This document shows, one piece after another, positions 1 to 11,003 of a stretch of DNA of 64,000 nt. The stretch lies in the NCBI GenBank assembly GCA_023053685.1, contig JALIGW010000026.1:2634742-2698741 (forward strand). The letters are read 5' to 3'. Position 1 is the first letter of the stretch, and each line of letters starts with the position of its first letter. Source of the stretch: Diadophis punctatus similis. Taxonomy: Eukaryota; Chordata; Lepidosauria; Squamata; Dipsadidae. The translations under genes and the position numbers were made by a program. Below the pieces are notes generated by a model. That model was not told the DNA's origin. It saw only the letters and a program-made list of their open reading frames with translations, and made no database searches.

Positions 1-166
1 AAAATCTAGAGAGATAATGGTAGGGAGCTGGCAAAAATAGGAACCCACAAATGCCCAGGTGCAAAGACCAATCTTTGGCGCTGGATTCAGGAAAGAAAAC
101 CCCCGAATCCAACGATTTGGGAAGCTAAGAAAAAAAGCCGTAGACAACTTGATTCTTACTGGTTGA

Positions 167-231
167 GGAATTCTGGGAGTTGGAAGTCCACAAGTCTTAA
201 AAGTGGCCAAGTTTGGAGACCCCTGACTTAG
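167..231 (+). mobile_element. Half of a fold-back hAT-like MITE
   Basis: The stretch runs from gaattctgggagttggaagt to ttggagacccctg. It matches one arm of the palindromic element at 56343-56457. Confidence 0.6.
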
Positions 232-245
232 GTAAAACTCTTCTG

Positions 246-405
246 TCTGCTGTGACCTAGAGGTGGAGCTCTTGCCTCACAATCAGGAGGTTGTGAGTTC
301 GATCCTAGGTAGAGGCAGATGTAGGGTCTCCTGCTTGGGCAGAGGGTTGGACTACATGACCTGCAAGGTCCCTTCCAACTGTTTATCCGTATCTGTCTAC
401 AGCAA
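246..405 (+). mobile_element. tRNA-derived SINE with CR1-like tail
   Basis: A tRNA-like head holds an A-box-like tggcctagaggtgg equivalent and a B box (gttgtgagttcgatcc). It is followed by a CR1-type 3' end (ggttggactacatgacct, aggtcccttccaact). A second plus copy is at 36664-36810 and a minus copy at 58584-58733. Confidence 0.8.
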
Positions 406-689
406 AAATAAAAAATGGGTGGGGAGCCAAGTCACAACGAAACTTCTGCCAAAGTGCAGAGGCGTTTGACAATAGATATAAGCTGTCAAGGTATAAATTG
501 GACAAGTCTGAGAAAGTACACAAATAATGCCTAGGAAATGACAGGTAGTGTCTTTTGACCTTAAAGTGCTTTGGTGAAAAAAATAATAATTAAAGATTCG
601 CCAATCCCTTGTCTTGTTTCACAAGGCTCCATTATAATACCTCTGAGCTTGATTGTTTTCTAGCAGACTGGTAACATAATCAGTGCATC

Positions 690-1310
690 AGTCCTCCTTC
701 CCCCTTCTAGCACTGGTGATGTTACCTAGTTGGGTCATGAAATGTCTGCAAGAAAACAACCAAGCTCAGAGAGCACCAAGGACCCCACAATCATCTCCTC
801 CTCCTCCCCTCCTGCTCCTTTCCTCCTCCTCCCCCCTCCCCCTCCCAAACCCCCCTCCCTTCAAGCACTGGTGATGTTACCTAGTTGGGTCATGAAATGT
901 CTGCAAGAAAACAACCAAGCTCAGAGGGCACCAAGGACCCCACAATCATCTCCTCCTCCTCCTCCCCTCCTCCTCCTCTCCTCTTCTCCTCCTCCTCTCC
1001 CCCTCCTCCTGCTCCTTTCCTCCTCCTCCTCCCCCCTCCCCCTCTCCTCTTCCCAAACCCCACTCCCTTCAAGCACTGGTGATGTTACCTAGTTGGGTCA
1101 TGAAACGTCTGCAAGAAAACAAGCAAACTCAGAGAGCACCTCACAATCTCCTCTTCCTCCTCCCAAACCCCACTCCCTTCTACCACTGATGATGTTACCT
1201 AGCTGGGTCACGAAACGTCCACAGGAGAACAAGCTCAGAGAGCTCCAAGGACCCCACAATTCCCCCCCTCCTCCTCCTCCTCTTCTCCACAGAGAGCACC
1301 AAGGACCCGA
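690..1310 (+). repeat. Array of snake dispersed repeat with CTC-rich spacers
   Basis: Four copies of a core (gatgttacctagttgggtca, gaaacgtctgcaagaaaaca) lie at about 715, 870, 1080 and 1188. They are separated by ctcagagagcaccaaggacc and polypyrimidine (CTC/CCT) runs of variable length. The array abuts the SETX second coding exon. Confidence 0.85.
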
Positions 1311-1591
1311 TAAATCTGGGCTGGAGCGGATTGTGGTGATCTCTGCTCATTGACTGGGCCAGAAGCTTCCCTTCCAAACTCACTGAGGTGTTCATGAAGT
1401 AGCAGGTAGGGATACTTGAGGACTTCCAGCAAGGGCACCCGGAGACGTTTCTCAAAATTAGGACCGGTGTCACAGGAGGTCAAGGGAGTGACTCGGTCTT
1501 CCTCCACCAAGTAGAGGTCGCTTTCATCGTCCTCTCGCATGGACTTCTCAAAGTGGCCAACGAGGCGGGAAACTTCCCAATCCCACAGGAT
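1311..1591 (-). CDS. SETX: SETX second coding exon, 3' boundary uncertain
   Basis: After a good acceptor (ctgcag at 1597-1592) the frame continues in phase 0 from the first coding exon: ILWDWEVSRLVGHFEKSM, then RVPLLEVLKYPYLLLHE. These blocks match the senataxin N-terminal domain as I recall it. The right boundary is firm and the left is not. Similarity fades after about position 1370, and near 1311 the frame enters a snake dispersed repeat and a CTC-rich tract. I see no strong GT donor between 1300 and 1380; GTCAAT, GTCCTT and GTGCTC are the only weak choices. The exon may end at one of these, or the repeat may have eroded or replaced its end. No further SETX exon is visible from 1 to 1300. 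Confidence 0.85.
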
Positions 1592-2022
1592 CTGCAGTTG
1601 GAAATTCATCAATGTAATCATCTTGATAACGTAAGTACAATTATTTATTGCCTTTTATAAAACAATTTGATATGTATCTAACCACCCAGCGATTGAACTT
1701 CTCTATACAAGTCACCCCTCTGGCAGAGATTAAGGAGGAGGGGGTGGGAAAAAAACGGAAAAGGCTTTATAGACGTTTTTTAAAATGTATTACCTGAAAC
1801 GGACACAATGTTTAAAAAGAAAAAAAATCCACTCCAAACTTTAAGCCAAGGATAAATAAACAAACGGAAGTATCAAAGTGAAAGCAACTAAGCAACCGTC
1901 TGAGTCTTGCCAAGATACAAGATTAAGTACCAAGATTAAGATCAGATCACTAAAAAAACACCCAACTTTTTTTTTTCAAAGTATGCTTTTTAAAAAACGA
2001 AAAGAAAAAGAAAAAGCTACTA

Positions 2023-2251
2023 CCGTGTTTCCCAAAAAATAAGCCCTTTAAATGCATTTAAACGCATGCGCAGCGGGTCCCCGACATTTCCTCTGGTTAG
2101 GGTTGCAGAACTGGGAACCAGGTAAGACGGCAAGAGGATCCCCGTCTTGCTCCACGCCCCCCCCAAATAATAACACCTCCCCAAAAATTAGGCCGCTTAT
2201 TTCGGGGTTCAAAAAAAATAAGACAGGGTCTTATTTTCAGGGAAACATGGA
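2023..2251. mobile_element. MITE with about 25-bp terminal inverted repeats
   Basis: The left end ccgtgtttcccaaaaaataa and the right end ttattttcagggaaacatgg are inverted repeats of each other. About 230 bp, no coding capacity. A right-end fragment of the same type occurs at 16180-16215. Confidence 0.75.
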
Positions 2252-2323
2252 ATTTCTGAGTTGTGTGCCAGAAAAAGACCAGAGCCCAACATCCCAGTGA
2301 ACTGATGCCCGGGATCAGATTAC

Positions 2324-2504
2324 CTGGTGTAAAGATGGGACTTCATCCCTCGCTTTGTGGTACTCCTCCACACATTCCAGACAGTAGCAGAGGTCTTCGT
2401 TGGCTGCAGAAACATCCTTCGGAGACAGGGCAGCAGAGGCGTAATTCGCTAGTAGCTTGACAGTGGTCGGACCACCTGGCGTACACCAGCAACATGTACT
2501 CATT
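2324..2504 (-). CDS. SETX: SETX (senataxin) first coding exon
   Basis: The exon opens with MSTCCWCTPGG, the start I know for vertebrate senataxin, and continues with the cysteine-bearing EDLCYCLECVEEYHKARDE block. The ATG is at 2503-2501, one base after an acceptor (polypyrimidine then tag), so at least one non-coding exon lies upstream, at higher coordinates. Sixty codons run in phase 0 to a gtaatc donor at 2323. Senataxin is a nuclear superfamily-1 RNA/DNA helicase that unwinds R-loops and helps RNA polymerase II terminate; this N-terminal part is the protein-interaction region, and the helicase lies far off the left edge. Read from the minus strand, the gene is divergent from TTF1. Identity is secure from the N-terminus and the match of the next exon; the full gene cannot be judged here. 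Confidence 0.93.
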
Positions 2505-2875
2505 CTACAGGGAGGAGAAAGAGATGGTTCCGGTAGGAAGTTAGAGTTGTAGCTTGAACCGCACAGGTTCAAACCTGTGCGGTTGTAAGGCCCGGCCTCT
2601 CCCCCTTGATCAAGGAAGTAAACATTTAACATTTCAAAAGGAAATTTTTTTTTTAAATTGAGAAAGGAGTGATACTTGGGCAAAAGCAAAGCGGGATCTG
2701 CAATCCTTAAGGCAATACAATCTGAATAAAATAAATTAGAATCCTCTCCCCACAGTGGAATGTGGATTCAGCCAATCCCCAGGTGTGAAGATGGTTTTGT
2801 AAAGGGTGCTTGGGAAAGAGATAAGACTACGGCTCAGGTTTCTTGAGCAATGCAGTCCAGATGGCCCTCTCTCCA

Positions 2876-3237
2876 GGGGTGAAATGCTTGACCAGGAGAG
2901 AAAAAAATTAAATTCCCTAAGGGAGTCTTCGGTTTCTATTCCGTGAAGGACTGCAGAAAAAACAATTGCTGCCAACCTGGCCTTCCATTGAGGGCCTGTA
3001 TACTGCACAGAGTCAAAAAGAGGGCTGTGAAAATATTTACTGACCCCTCGCACCCTGGACTTAAATTGTCTCAACTCCTACCCTCAAAACAACGCTATAG
3101 AGCACTGCACACCAAGACAACTACCGGTTCTCCGCCCATCCGCCTGGACACCACCATTTTTGTTTTTTAACCCTCTGAGCATGCACAGAGGGTGAAAAAT
3201 AGCACATACAGGGCAGGGCAAGTAGATTTCACCTCTG
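2876..3237. mobile_element. hAT-like MITE (CAGGGGTGAAAT ends) split by a LINE fragment
   Basis: The left end is caggggtgaaatgct at 2876 and the right end gtagatttcacctctg at 3237. The interior keeps the aaccctctgagcatgcacag block seen in the copies at 22942, 49351 and 58795. A LINE 3' fragment (about 2890-3124) sits inside it. Confidence 0.65.
2890..3124 (+). mobile_element. CR1/L2-type LINE 3' fragment
   Basis: Decayed reverse-transcriptase C-terminal codons (LPS..LYT..VKKRAVKIF..PSHPG) match the copies at 4258 and 25912. It is preceded by a leader also present at 4258 but absent from the 26-kb copy. Confidence 0.75.
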
Positions 3238-3424
3238 CCTCCCTCCCCATCCATTCCCCGAAAGATGAGAAAATGCCAGGCCTCTAGGCGCCAGGCTAGA
3301 GGTTATAAAGCAATTAATTACATGGTACAGGATGGGAAAGGAGGATGAAAAGATCTTAAAGGACAGATAGGGCTCCCCTCTTCCCCTGACGAATGGCAGA
3401 TTCACGGATCTGACAGGGGCACTT

Positions 3425-3690
3425 GATGCTCTCGGAGCTTGGGTGCTTTCTTGCAGACGTTTCATGACCCAACTAGGGAACATCATCAGTGCTAGAAGGG
3501 AGTGGGGTTTGCAGAGGGGAGGAGGAGGGCTGTGGGTTCCTTGATGCTCTCTGAACTTGGTGGTTTTCTTGCAGACTTCTCATTACCCAGCTAGGGAACA
3601 TCATCAGTGCTAGAAGGGAGTGGGAGAAGAGATTGGGTAATGAAATGTCTGCAAGAAAACCACCAAGCTCAGAGACCACCAAGGACCCCA
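3425..3690. repeat. Copies of the snake dispersed repeat, both orientations
   Basis: Two minus-strand cores (about 3450-3500 and 3570-3615) and one partial plus-strand core (about 3635-3690) of the element seen at 690-1310. Confidence 0.8.
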
Positions 3691-3769
3691 TTGAGAAGTT
3701 GGTTACTGGATGGCACTGAAACATTTAGCTATGATTGGGCACATTAACATTGGGAGATCAGCCATTATA

Positions 3770-4255
3770 CACCTCTATAGATGTGCCACCTGTGCCCCAT
3801 TTAAGCCTTTTTATCTAGTTCTGGGTTGATTTTAATGTTTTAATGCCGAATGTTTTAATGTTCTTATTGTTTTATACTATGTTTTCCTTCTGTTGCAAGC
3901 TACCCATGGTCCCTTGACAGTTGCAATGCAGTCAACGCAAACGCCCCCATACCTTGAAACATGATTTGTGCAGAACACACAAAAACCCTGCTGTCGCTCT
4001 CCCCAGATGCCAGCCCATAAAAACAGTGCAGGCAAAATAATAAAGCAAGTCTTTGTGGTTTATATGACATCACCGCTTTTCCAGTTCATACCATCACGTG
4101 GCAAAGGAACCCCTTGTATTGGTGGCTTGTAGGAGATTACAGTAATCACTACCAGTCCGGGCTAGTCTGAAACGATGCAATATTTGGCGCCCCATGACAA
4201 AGAAACTTTCCTTAACGCTGACAAGATTTATAGCCAGTGTGCATTTGATTCAATA
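3770..4255. other. Unassigned SETX-intron stretch, possible old LTR remnant
   Basis: No open frame. The motif ttggcgccccatgac near 4185 resembles a primer-binding site. AATAAA-like aataataaagc at 4031 and a tataaaa-like run occur upstream. Nothing else supports an LTR, so it is left unassigned. Confidence 0.25.
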
Positions 4256-4257
4256 AT

Positions 4258-4824
4258 TGACCAGGAGAGAAAAAAATTAAATTCCCTAAGGGAGTCTTCG
4301 GTTTCTATTCCGTGAAGGACTGCAGAAAAAAACAATTACTGCCAACGTGCCTTCCATTGAGGACCTGTATACTGCACGAGTCAAAAAGAGGGCCGTGAAA
4401 ATATTTGCAGACCCCTCGCATCCTGGATTTAAATTGTTTCAACTCCTACCCTCAAAACGACGCAATAGAGCACTGCACACAAAGACAACTGGACACAAGA
4501 ACAGTTTTTCCCCAAACGCCATCACTCTGCTAAACAAATAATTCCCTCACCACTGTCAAACTATTCACTAAGTCTGCATTACTATTATTATTAGTCTTCT
4601 CATCGTTCCTATCACCCATCTCCTCCCACTTATATAACTTGTTGCTTGTATCCTTACGATTTATATCAATATTGTTTCCTGATTGCTCATTTGTACCCTA
4701 TGACAATCATTAAGTGTTGTACCTCATGATTCTTGACAAACGTATCTTTTCTTTTATGTACACTGAGAGCATATGCACCAAAGACAAATTCCTTGTGTGT
4801 CCAATCACACTTGGCCAATAAAGA
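4258..4824 (+). mobile_element. CR1/L2-type LINE 3' end
   Basis: The RT C-terminal remnant is followed by a 3' UTR ending cacttggccaataaagaatt and a direct run into (ATTCT)n. It is 5'-truncated. Same family as 25912-26865 and, inverted, 28430-28740. Confidence 0.8.
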
Positions 4825-5276
4825 ATTCTATTCTATTCTATTCTATTCTATTCTATTCTATTCTATTCTATTCTATTCTATTCTATTCCTATTCCATTCT
4901 ATTCCTATTCTATTCTATTCCTATTCCATTCTATTCTAAAATTCTATTCTATTCTATTCCATTCCACATATTCTATTCTATTCTATTCTATTCTTATTCC
5001 ATTCCACCTATTCTATTCTATTCTATTCCATTCCTATTCGATTCTATTCCTATTCCATTCTATTCTAAAATTCTATTCTATTCTATTCCACATATTCTAT
5101 TCTATTTTTATTCCATTCCACCTATTCCATTCCACCTATTCCATTCCATTCCATTCCATTCCATTCCATTCCATTCCATACATTCTATTCTATTCTATTC
5201 TATTCTATTCTATTCTATTCTATTCTATTCTATTCTATTCTATTCTATTCTATTCTATTCTATTCTATTCTATTCT
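4825..5276 (+). repeat. (ATTCT)n array with ATTCC variants
   Basis: About 450 bp of pentanucleotide repeat forming the tail of the LINE to its left. Interspersed ATTCC and attctaaa interruptions. Confidence 0.97.
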
Positions 5277-6004
5277 GAAAAGTGGAGCATGGAGAGAAAA
5301 ACAGAGAATCGGTGATAATCCAACCCAGGGCCAAACCCTGGTGAGAAATGCCAAGGAAATGATTCATTACCAGAACAAACATAAATTCCTGTGACTGAAG
5401 AAAAGCAGACCACAGAGAGATTTCTGCTCCCGGCTACAGACATTTTTGCCCTTATTTCAGTCTGTTCTATAGAAAGCACAGAGGACAAGTCACGCTATCC
5501 AACGACAACCAAACAGAGCTGAACTGAGTGCCAAGAGACAGCGGAGGGAGAAAGCTACCTTTAAAAACAGCAACTTAATGGATTCTCAATTTCAGAATAA
5601 AATTCAAGATTTGGAGAAATGGAAGTTATTTGGGGGATCAAAATGTACTTCCATATTATAGGCTTCTAATTCTCCGGAAACTTCAGAAAATGTGTCTGCG
5701 CTTGTCTCCTTCAAGTGCAAAGAAAAAGAGGAAGAAGAACCTATTTTCTGCCCCCTCTCCTGGCAAACTGACAGAAAATGCTGCACAAAATTCCATTTTA
5801 AAATCTACCGCAGTTGCTGGACAGTTGCCTTATTTTATTAGCAATGTATTTCACCTTATTGCTTTCCGAATCCTTTCTTAAACAAGCCACAATAACCGAG
5901 TTTTCATATGTCACTAAGCCACAGACTAATTCACAAACTGTGACATCCGACACTAAAACAAATTATATATTCAATTTGGATTGAAAAATCCAGTCCTTGC
6001 ATCT
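5277..6004. other. SETX 5' intron/leader, nothing recognised
   Basis: No convincing open frame, splice pair or repeat family was seen. Short open frames on both strands lack codon structure. Confidence 0.5.
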
Positions 6005-6325
6005 GTTACAGGCAATCCTCAACTTAGAACTGTTTAGTGACTGCTCGAAGTTACAGCGGTACTGAAAAGAGGGACTTATGACTGTTTTTCACACTTGCAA
6101 CCAATGCAGCATGCCCATAGTCCCGTGATCAAAATTTGGACACTTGGGCAACTCACATTTATGACGGTTGCAGTGTCCTGGGGGTCACGTGATCCCCTTT
6201 TGCGACCTTCTGACAAGCAAAGTTAATGGGGAAGCTGGATTCACTTCACAACTTTGTTACTAACTTTATGTAAGGATTGCTTCCCCATCCACTTACAAAG
6301 TACGAACTTCTGAGCCAGGTAGTTC
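6005..6325 (-). mobile_element. MITE of the CAGGTAGTCCTCGACTTA family, degraded
   Basis: The characteristic internal blocks (cacatttatgacggttgcag, gtcacgtgatcccctttt) are present in reverse orientation. A second fragment lies at 6715-6815. Confidence 0.65.
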
Positions 6326-7360
6326 AAAAGGATTCGTTTATTTGCAGCTGTGATAACAACCCATTCATTCAAAGCAAGGTCTAATTATTCTTAGGCAAAG
6401 TAAGTACATTTAAACCTTAAGTACATTTAAACTTGCCCCTCCCTTTAGGCAGAATGCAAATTTTGATCACTACACAAGGTGTGAAAGTACTCTGGAATCT
6501 AGATCTCAAATTAACTTACATTGCCCCTCATAAATCCTATCCTAAGATAAAGAGGTTCCCAGATGTCTGGCGTCCAGATATATGTATATGTTGTAAACGT
6601 CAGTTGCTCCAATCAATGCTGATAAATCAAACCCAAGACCCCCCTTCTCTCTTTGAATGGCAGAGTCATTGGATTCTGACACTTTAACTGCAGTCATTCA
6701 TTTAACAAGGTTGTAAAAAAAAAGGTTGTAAAATGGGGCAAAACTCACTAAGTCTCGCTTAGCAACAGAGATTTTGGGCTCAGATTGTGGTCGCAAGTTA
6801 AGGATTAATTGAAATTAAAAGCTCCAGAATCATTATTGTACGATGTGGCTTTTGGGTGAAAAAGAAACCTAGCAAAAATGACTGGCCCAAATCAAAAGTT
6901 ATGTAAGTTTCTCTCTTGGGAATCCTTCACGTTTCCTTCCTTGTACAGATATAAATTCATATTATCTCCAATTTGTTTTCTTTATCCTCTATGACAGAGG
7001 GGGCAGTATGTGCACACATGTGTATGTTTATGAGAGAGAAAGAGATTAGTGTGTTTTTCTCCATAAACGAGACTGGATATATACAGACAGGAGTGCATTT
7101 AATTTTATGAATGCAACTTAATACCAAACAATAAATAACTACTGCAACCTTTTTTTTGTTTTGTTTTTGTTTGGGCTTTTTGTTTTTTGTTTTGGTCTTA
7201 TCTCTGCCCTTTCAGCACTTGTCAGGGGAAAATTCAGCTCTAAGAGGGACACTGCAGCACCTCAGGAAATTTTCAATTCTACAAGGTCAAGGTGATGAGA
7301 AAGCATACTTAGGTAGTACTATACAGATGTTTTCTCAGATTGAACACAGCTGGCCTTAAT
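6326..7360. other. SETX 5' intron/leader, mostly unrecognised
   Basis: Apart from the MITE fragment near 6715-6815, only short T-rich and (TG) stretches are visible. No gene is supported. Confidence 0.5.
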
Positions 7361-7364
7361 AATT

Positions 7365-7765
7365 GGAGAGAGACAGAAACAGAGAGGGAGAGAGAAGAGA
7401 GAAGAGAGAAGGAGAGACAGAAAGAGAGAGAGAGAGAGGAAAGGGAGAGGGGGAGAGAAAGAAAGAGAAGAGAGGGAGAGACAGAAAAAGAAAGAGAGGA
7501 AGGATAGAGAAGGAAGGGGGGAGAGAGAGGGAGGGAGAAAGAGAGAGAGGAAAGGGAGAGAGAGGAGAGAGGAGAGAAAGAAAAGAAGAGAGAGGGGAAG
7601 AAGAGAGAGAGAAAGAGGAGGGAGAGAAAGAGAGACAGAAAGAAGAAAGGGAGAGAGAAGAGAGGGAGAGAAGAGAGGGAGAGAGACAGAAAGAAAGAGA
7701 GAGGAAGGATAGAGAAGGGGGGAGAAAAAGAGAGGGACGGAGAGAGAGAAACGAGGGAGATACCT
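7365..7765 (+). repeat. Purine (GA/GGA/GAAA) tract
   Basis: About 400 bp almost wholly A/G on the plus strand. Long open frames on both strands here are compositional artefacts. A C/T tract (CCCAT, TTTCCC) follows at 7835-7915. Confidence 0.95.
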
Positions 7766-8159
7766 TCCTTGCAAAAGGGGGAAAAACACTTGGAACTCCA
7801 TGGGATCCAGGGGTGATTTCAAGGAACTCTTTCCCATCCCATCCCATCCCATCCCCTTTCCCTTCCCTTTCCCCTCCCTTTCCTTTCCTTTCCCTTTCCC
7901 TTCCTTTCCTTTCAAGGGGGGGGGGGAAATAGATTCACCTCTCTCTCTATATGTTTGTATATATGTGTGTGTATGTGTGTGTGTGCATCACTTCAGGGAC
8001 TCCCTGGCGTGCCTTTGAACTCCTCCTCCTCCTCTTTTCCTGCAAAGGGGGGGAAAAACACAACTTCCATGGGGTCCACTATTTTGGACTAGTTTCTCTC
8101 CCCCCCCCCCCAATTACTTGCATAAGGATTATTCTCTAGTCTATACTATCCATGTTGTC

Positions 8160-8242
8160 TTGTATTTTTTTTTCCTATGGGTTGCACCAGTAGAGGCTAA
8201 ACCAAGTTCGTTGTATACATGACGTGCAATGACAATAAAGGC

Positions 8243-8310
<68 letters not shown>
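8160..8310 (+). mobile_element. LINE 3' end with (AAT)n tail
   Basis: The sequence cgtgcaatgacaataaaggc resembles an L2-type LINE terminus and runs into (AAT)n from 8243 to 8306. Confidence 0.55.
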
Positions 8311-8319
8311 CAACATTTC

Positions 8320-8690
8320 CCTGTTCTTTTCCTGCCCCCCCCCAAAAAAGGGGGGAGAGCTTGGCCTCACTGGGGGTGCAAAGGGAGCCCTGAACAGGAG
8401 GGGAACTCAAGGGGGGGGCAGTCCTGGGACAAAGGGGGGGAAGGGGGGGTCTCCACTCCAAGACAGACCCTTCCTGCACCCCCTCTTGCAGGGGGCAAAC
8501 CAAACTGAGGGGTCTTTTCCCCCCTTCCTTGTCCCCCTCCCTTCCCCTCCCCAATTCTCTATGAAGACACGTGAATGCAGCGTCGTGGGAAGGGGGTAAA
8601 CCCGGGTTTGGGGTGCGTGTGTGGAATAACCTCCATGGGGCAGGGGGGTTTAGGGCCTTTCCCCAGCCCTTCTGAGGTAAAAAGGGGGGG
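8320..8690 (+). other. G-rich stretch upstream of the CpG island
   Basis: Repeated G-runs of 5-8 (aggggggggcag, aaaggggggggaagggg-type patterns) could form G-quadruplexes on the plus strand. No gene is seen. Confidence 0.5.
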
Positions 8691-9080
8691 AGCGCCCCAT
8701 TTTCTAAACTGTGGGGGGGAAAGCGAGGAAGCCCCGTCCCCTCATCCCCTCAGGCGTTTCCCCCCAACCCCCTCACCTCTCTCTCCGGGTCCTCGGTTAG
8801 GAAGCCGCCGGCCCCACACCTCTGCCATGGGCCGCCCGCAGGCTCGGCCGTCGTCGCCACCCTTTCTCTCCCGCCGGCGACCGGCCCCGGCCGCTTCTTC
8901 AGCGCTCCTTCCGGTGCGGCAGGCCCCGCCTCCCGCATGGCTTCCGCGGCGGCAAGCCCCGCCTCCCAGGCGTTGGGATTGGCCGCCCCGCCCTAGCCGC
9001 GCCTTCGCCGGCACCATAGAGACGTTGAGGAAGGAACGCTCCGGCGACGCCCGCTTTTTTTATCGGCGGGGAAGGGCGTA
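8690..9080. promoter_or_regulatory. CpG island, probable promoter of TTF1 and possibly SETX
   Basis: This is one of the few unmethylated-island-like stretches in the window: GC-rich, with frequent CpG (ggccgcccgc, ccgccggcga, cgctccggcg) and ETS-type CTTCCGG sites near 8907 and 9124. It lies between the divergent SETX coding start (2503) and the TTF1 coding start (11152). Both coding starts follow splice acceptors, so both genes need an upstream non-coding exon, and this island is the only obvious place for one or both. The open frames here are GC-rich noise, not genes. The shared-promoter role is inferred. Confidence 0.6.
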
Positions 9081-9599
9081 GAGCTAGGAAAGATGAAGAG
9101 GAGGGAGGGGTTTAAAACGCCTACTTCCGGGAACGCCGTTCAAAAAATACCCACATAGATGTATGAAAAAGTCTAGACAAGCCCTTTTAAAAAAAAAACC
9201 GAGGCCTACAGACGGCTACAGCAGCCTTTCCCCCCCCAAATCGAGGCCTATAGTCGAAAAGGGATACCCTGTCCTCTATTTTGAGGCCGGCGCTCATGAG
9301 AGGTTAATCGCCCCCCCGCCACCCCATACATGAAGCGTGAAAGGGCAACTTCCAATATCCGGAAACTGTTTCTATCATCAAGAGGGGAAAGATAGGCAAG
9401 GGGGGACGCTCTTGCCTTGCCTCCTCTATGCTTCCTCACCTGGGAGGAGGAAGTGCCGTTTAAAGGGCCGGAAGTCCAGCAAAGAAGCATGTTTGCAGTG
9501 GAGGGAGAAGCCGGTAGTTTTCGCCTGCTGAACTCTCTCTTGGGGGAGGATTATTATTATTATTATTATTTGAGTGGGGGGCGATCCTAAGCCCCGGCA

Positions 9600-10225
9600 G
9601 CGTGTAAGTCTCAGTAATGATCATTGTTTAATGTTTGCAATTGCAAGGGGCAGTTTATATTTGCAGAGCCAGCCTTGGTATGCATCATTTGCAAATGACA
9701 TGCGTGTGATTCATAATCGCACGTGTGTGGGTATATGGATAATTTTGCATTTATTTCTTTTGTCGGGTTTTATGTACTGTGCTTTGGAGGGGGAGACCCT
9801 TTGAGAGCTGCATGCAACGGAATTTCATTTTAAACGTATGCCGATTGGGGGTGCATTCCGAGTGGCAATGAAGTTATTCCAAGTCTAATTGCAAATACTT
9901 TTTAACTGTTTTAATCTTTTTTAACTTTTAATTGTGTTTTTAAATTGTTACTATTTCTAGTGTTCTTACATGATGTTGTACGCCGCCCTGAGTCCCTCGG
10001 GAATAGGGCGGCATAGAAGAACCAAGAAATAAATAAATGAATAATAAAATCGAGCATCGTGAGTCCTGGTTGCCAATCGATCGTTGTCATTCACGAGTGC
10101 AAATCGAGCCTTGTGAATTCATGATTGCCAACCGAGCATTTGGCGGGGCCTGCATCCAAACTGAGCGTTGCAACGCACGGTTGCAAAGCCAGCCGTTGCA
10201 ATTCAGCCTTGCAAAATTGAGTTTG
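9600..10225 (+). repeat. Degenerate ~28-bp tandem repeat, interrupted by a LINE tail
   Basis: From about 10050, six units of 27-28 bp share cgagc.ttg....ttca..gttgcaaa (for example cgatcgttgtcattcacgag and ccagccgttgcaattcagcc). Similar units occur at 9670-9725. An L2-type 3' tail (9895-10040) is inserted between the blocks. Confidence 0.55.
9895..10040 (+). mobile_element. L2-type LINE 3' tail
   Basis: A gtacgccgccctgagtccct end with gggcggcatag and an A/T-rich aaataaataaa tail. The same terminus is seen inverted at 17815 and 30300 and in plus at 30675. Confidence 0.7.
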
Positions 10226-10339
10226 TGCGAGTTAGGCTTAGCGCAACGAGCAATTTTTTAACATTTTTTTTTCAAATTGATGATCAGATCTCGATCTTAT
10301 TTTAAGTGACTCTTGGGGGGGGTGTAATTTTTAGAAGTA

Positions 10340-10625
10340 TAAGTCGTGCTGGAATTATTGCCACAATTGAGCCCAAAATTTATGTTGCTAAGTCAGAAAG
10401 TTAAGTGTTTTTTATAACCTTTCTTGCCACAGTTGTTAAGTTAGTAACACGGTTGTGAAGTCAATCTGGCTTCCCCACATTGACGTTGCTTGTCAGGAGG
10501 TCGCAAAAGGGGATCACTGGGACAATGGGACCGTCATAAATATGAATCTATTGCTAAGCCTCTGAATATTGATCATGTGACCAAGTAGAGTGGTCGGTGC
10601 TTAAGTACTCTTTTAGATAACATTT
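10340..10625 (+). mobile_element. MITE of the CAGGTAGTCCTCGACTTA family, degraded
   Basis: Internal blocks gttgctaagtcagaaagtta, ggttgtgaagtcaatctggc and ggtcgcaaaaggggatcac are recognisable. Termini are eroded. Confidence 0.65.
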
Positions 10626-11003
10626 GAGCTCTTGATGTGTTGATGTTTGTTTATTCTTGCATATCAATTGGAAACTTGCCCGGACAATGCTTGCAACATT
10701 TAAACTCTTCTGTCTGCTTCTGTTTACATTAAGTGGCTTAATCCAACAGGCATGTAAGCAGAGTTTCCAACTGCATTCAGCCTAGGAAGGATGGAGTGTT
10801 TCCCTCCCCCCCCCCTCTAGCAGGGAAACCTGGTCTACCCAACTATGGGACTGAGCATACTGCTTTCGCCTTTCAGCCCCAATCCAGGAGCCTGCGCAGG
10901 CACTCGCTTCTGCGACAAACCGGTTTTTGTGTTGAATTTAAACTGAACACTAGGAAGGATGGTTTCCTTAACCTGCTGTTTTCCCACCTTGATAAACTAT
11001 AGC

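Noticed and set aside
246..405. Functional tRNA gene
   Set aside because: The tRNA-like head lacks a cloverleaf-length body and continues into a CR1-like tail; it is a SINE with at least two more copies here.
4175..4205. Retroviral primer-binding-site-like ttggcgccccatgac
   Set aside because: No adjacent LTR end, polypurine tract or gag-like frame could be found.
8575..9081. 168-codon plus and 91-codon minus frames over the CpG island
   Set aside because: GC-rich composition removes stops; the products are Pro/Arg/Gly-rich with no similarity to recognised proteins.
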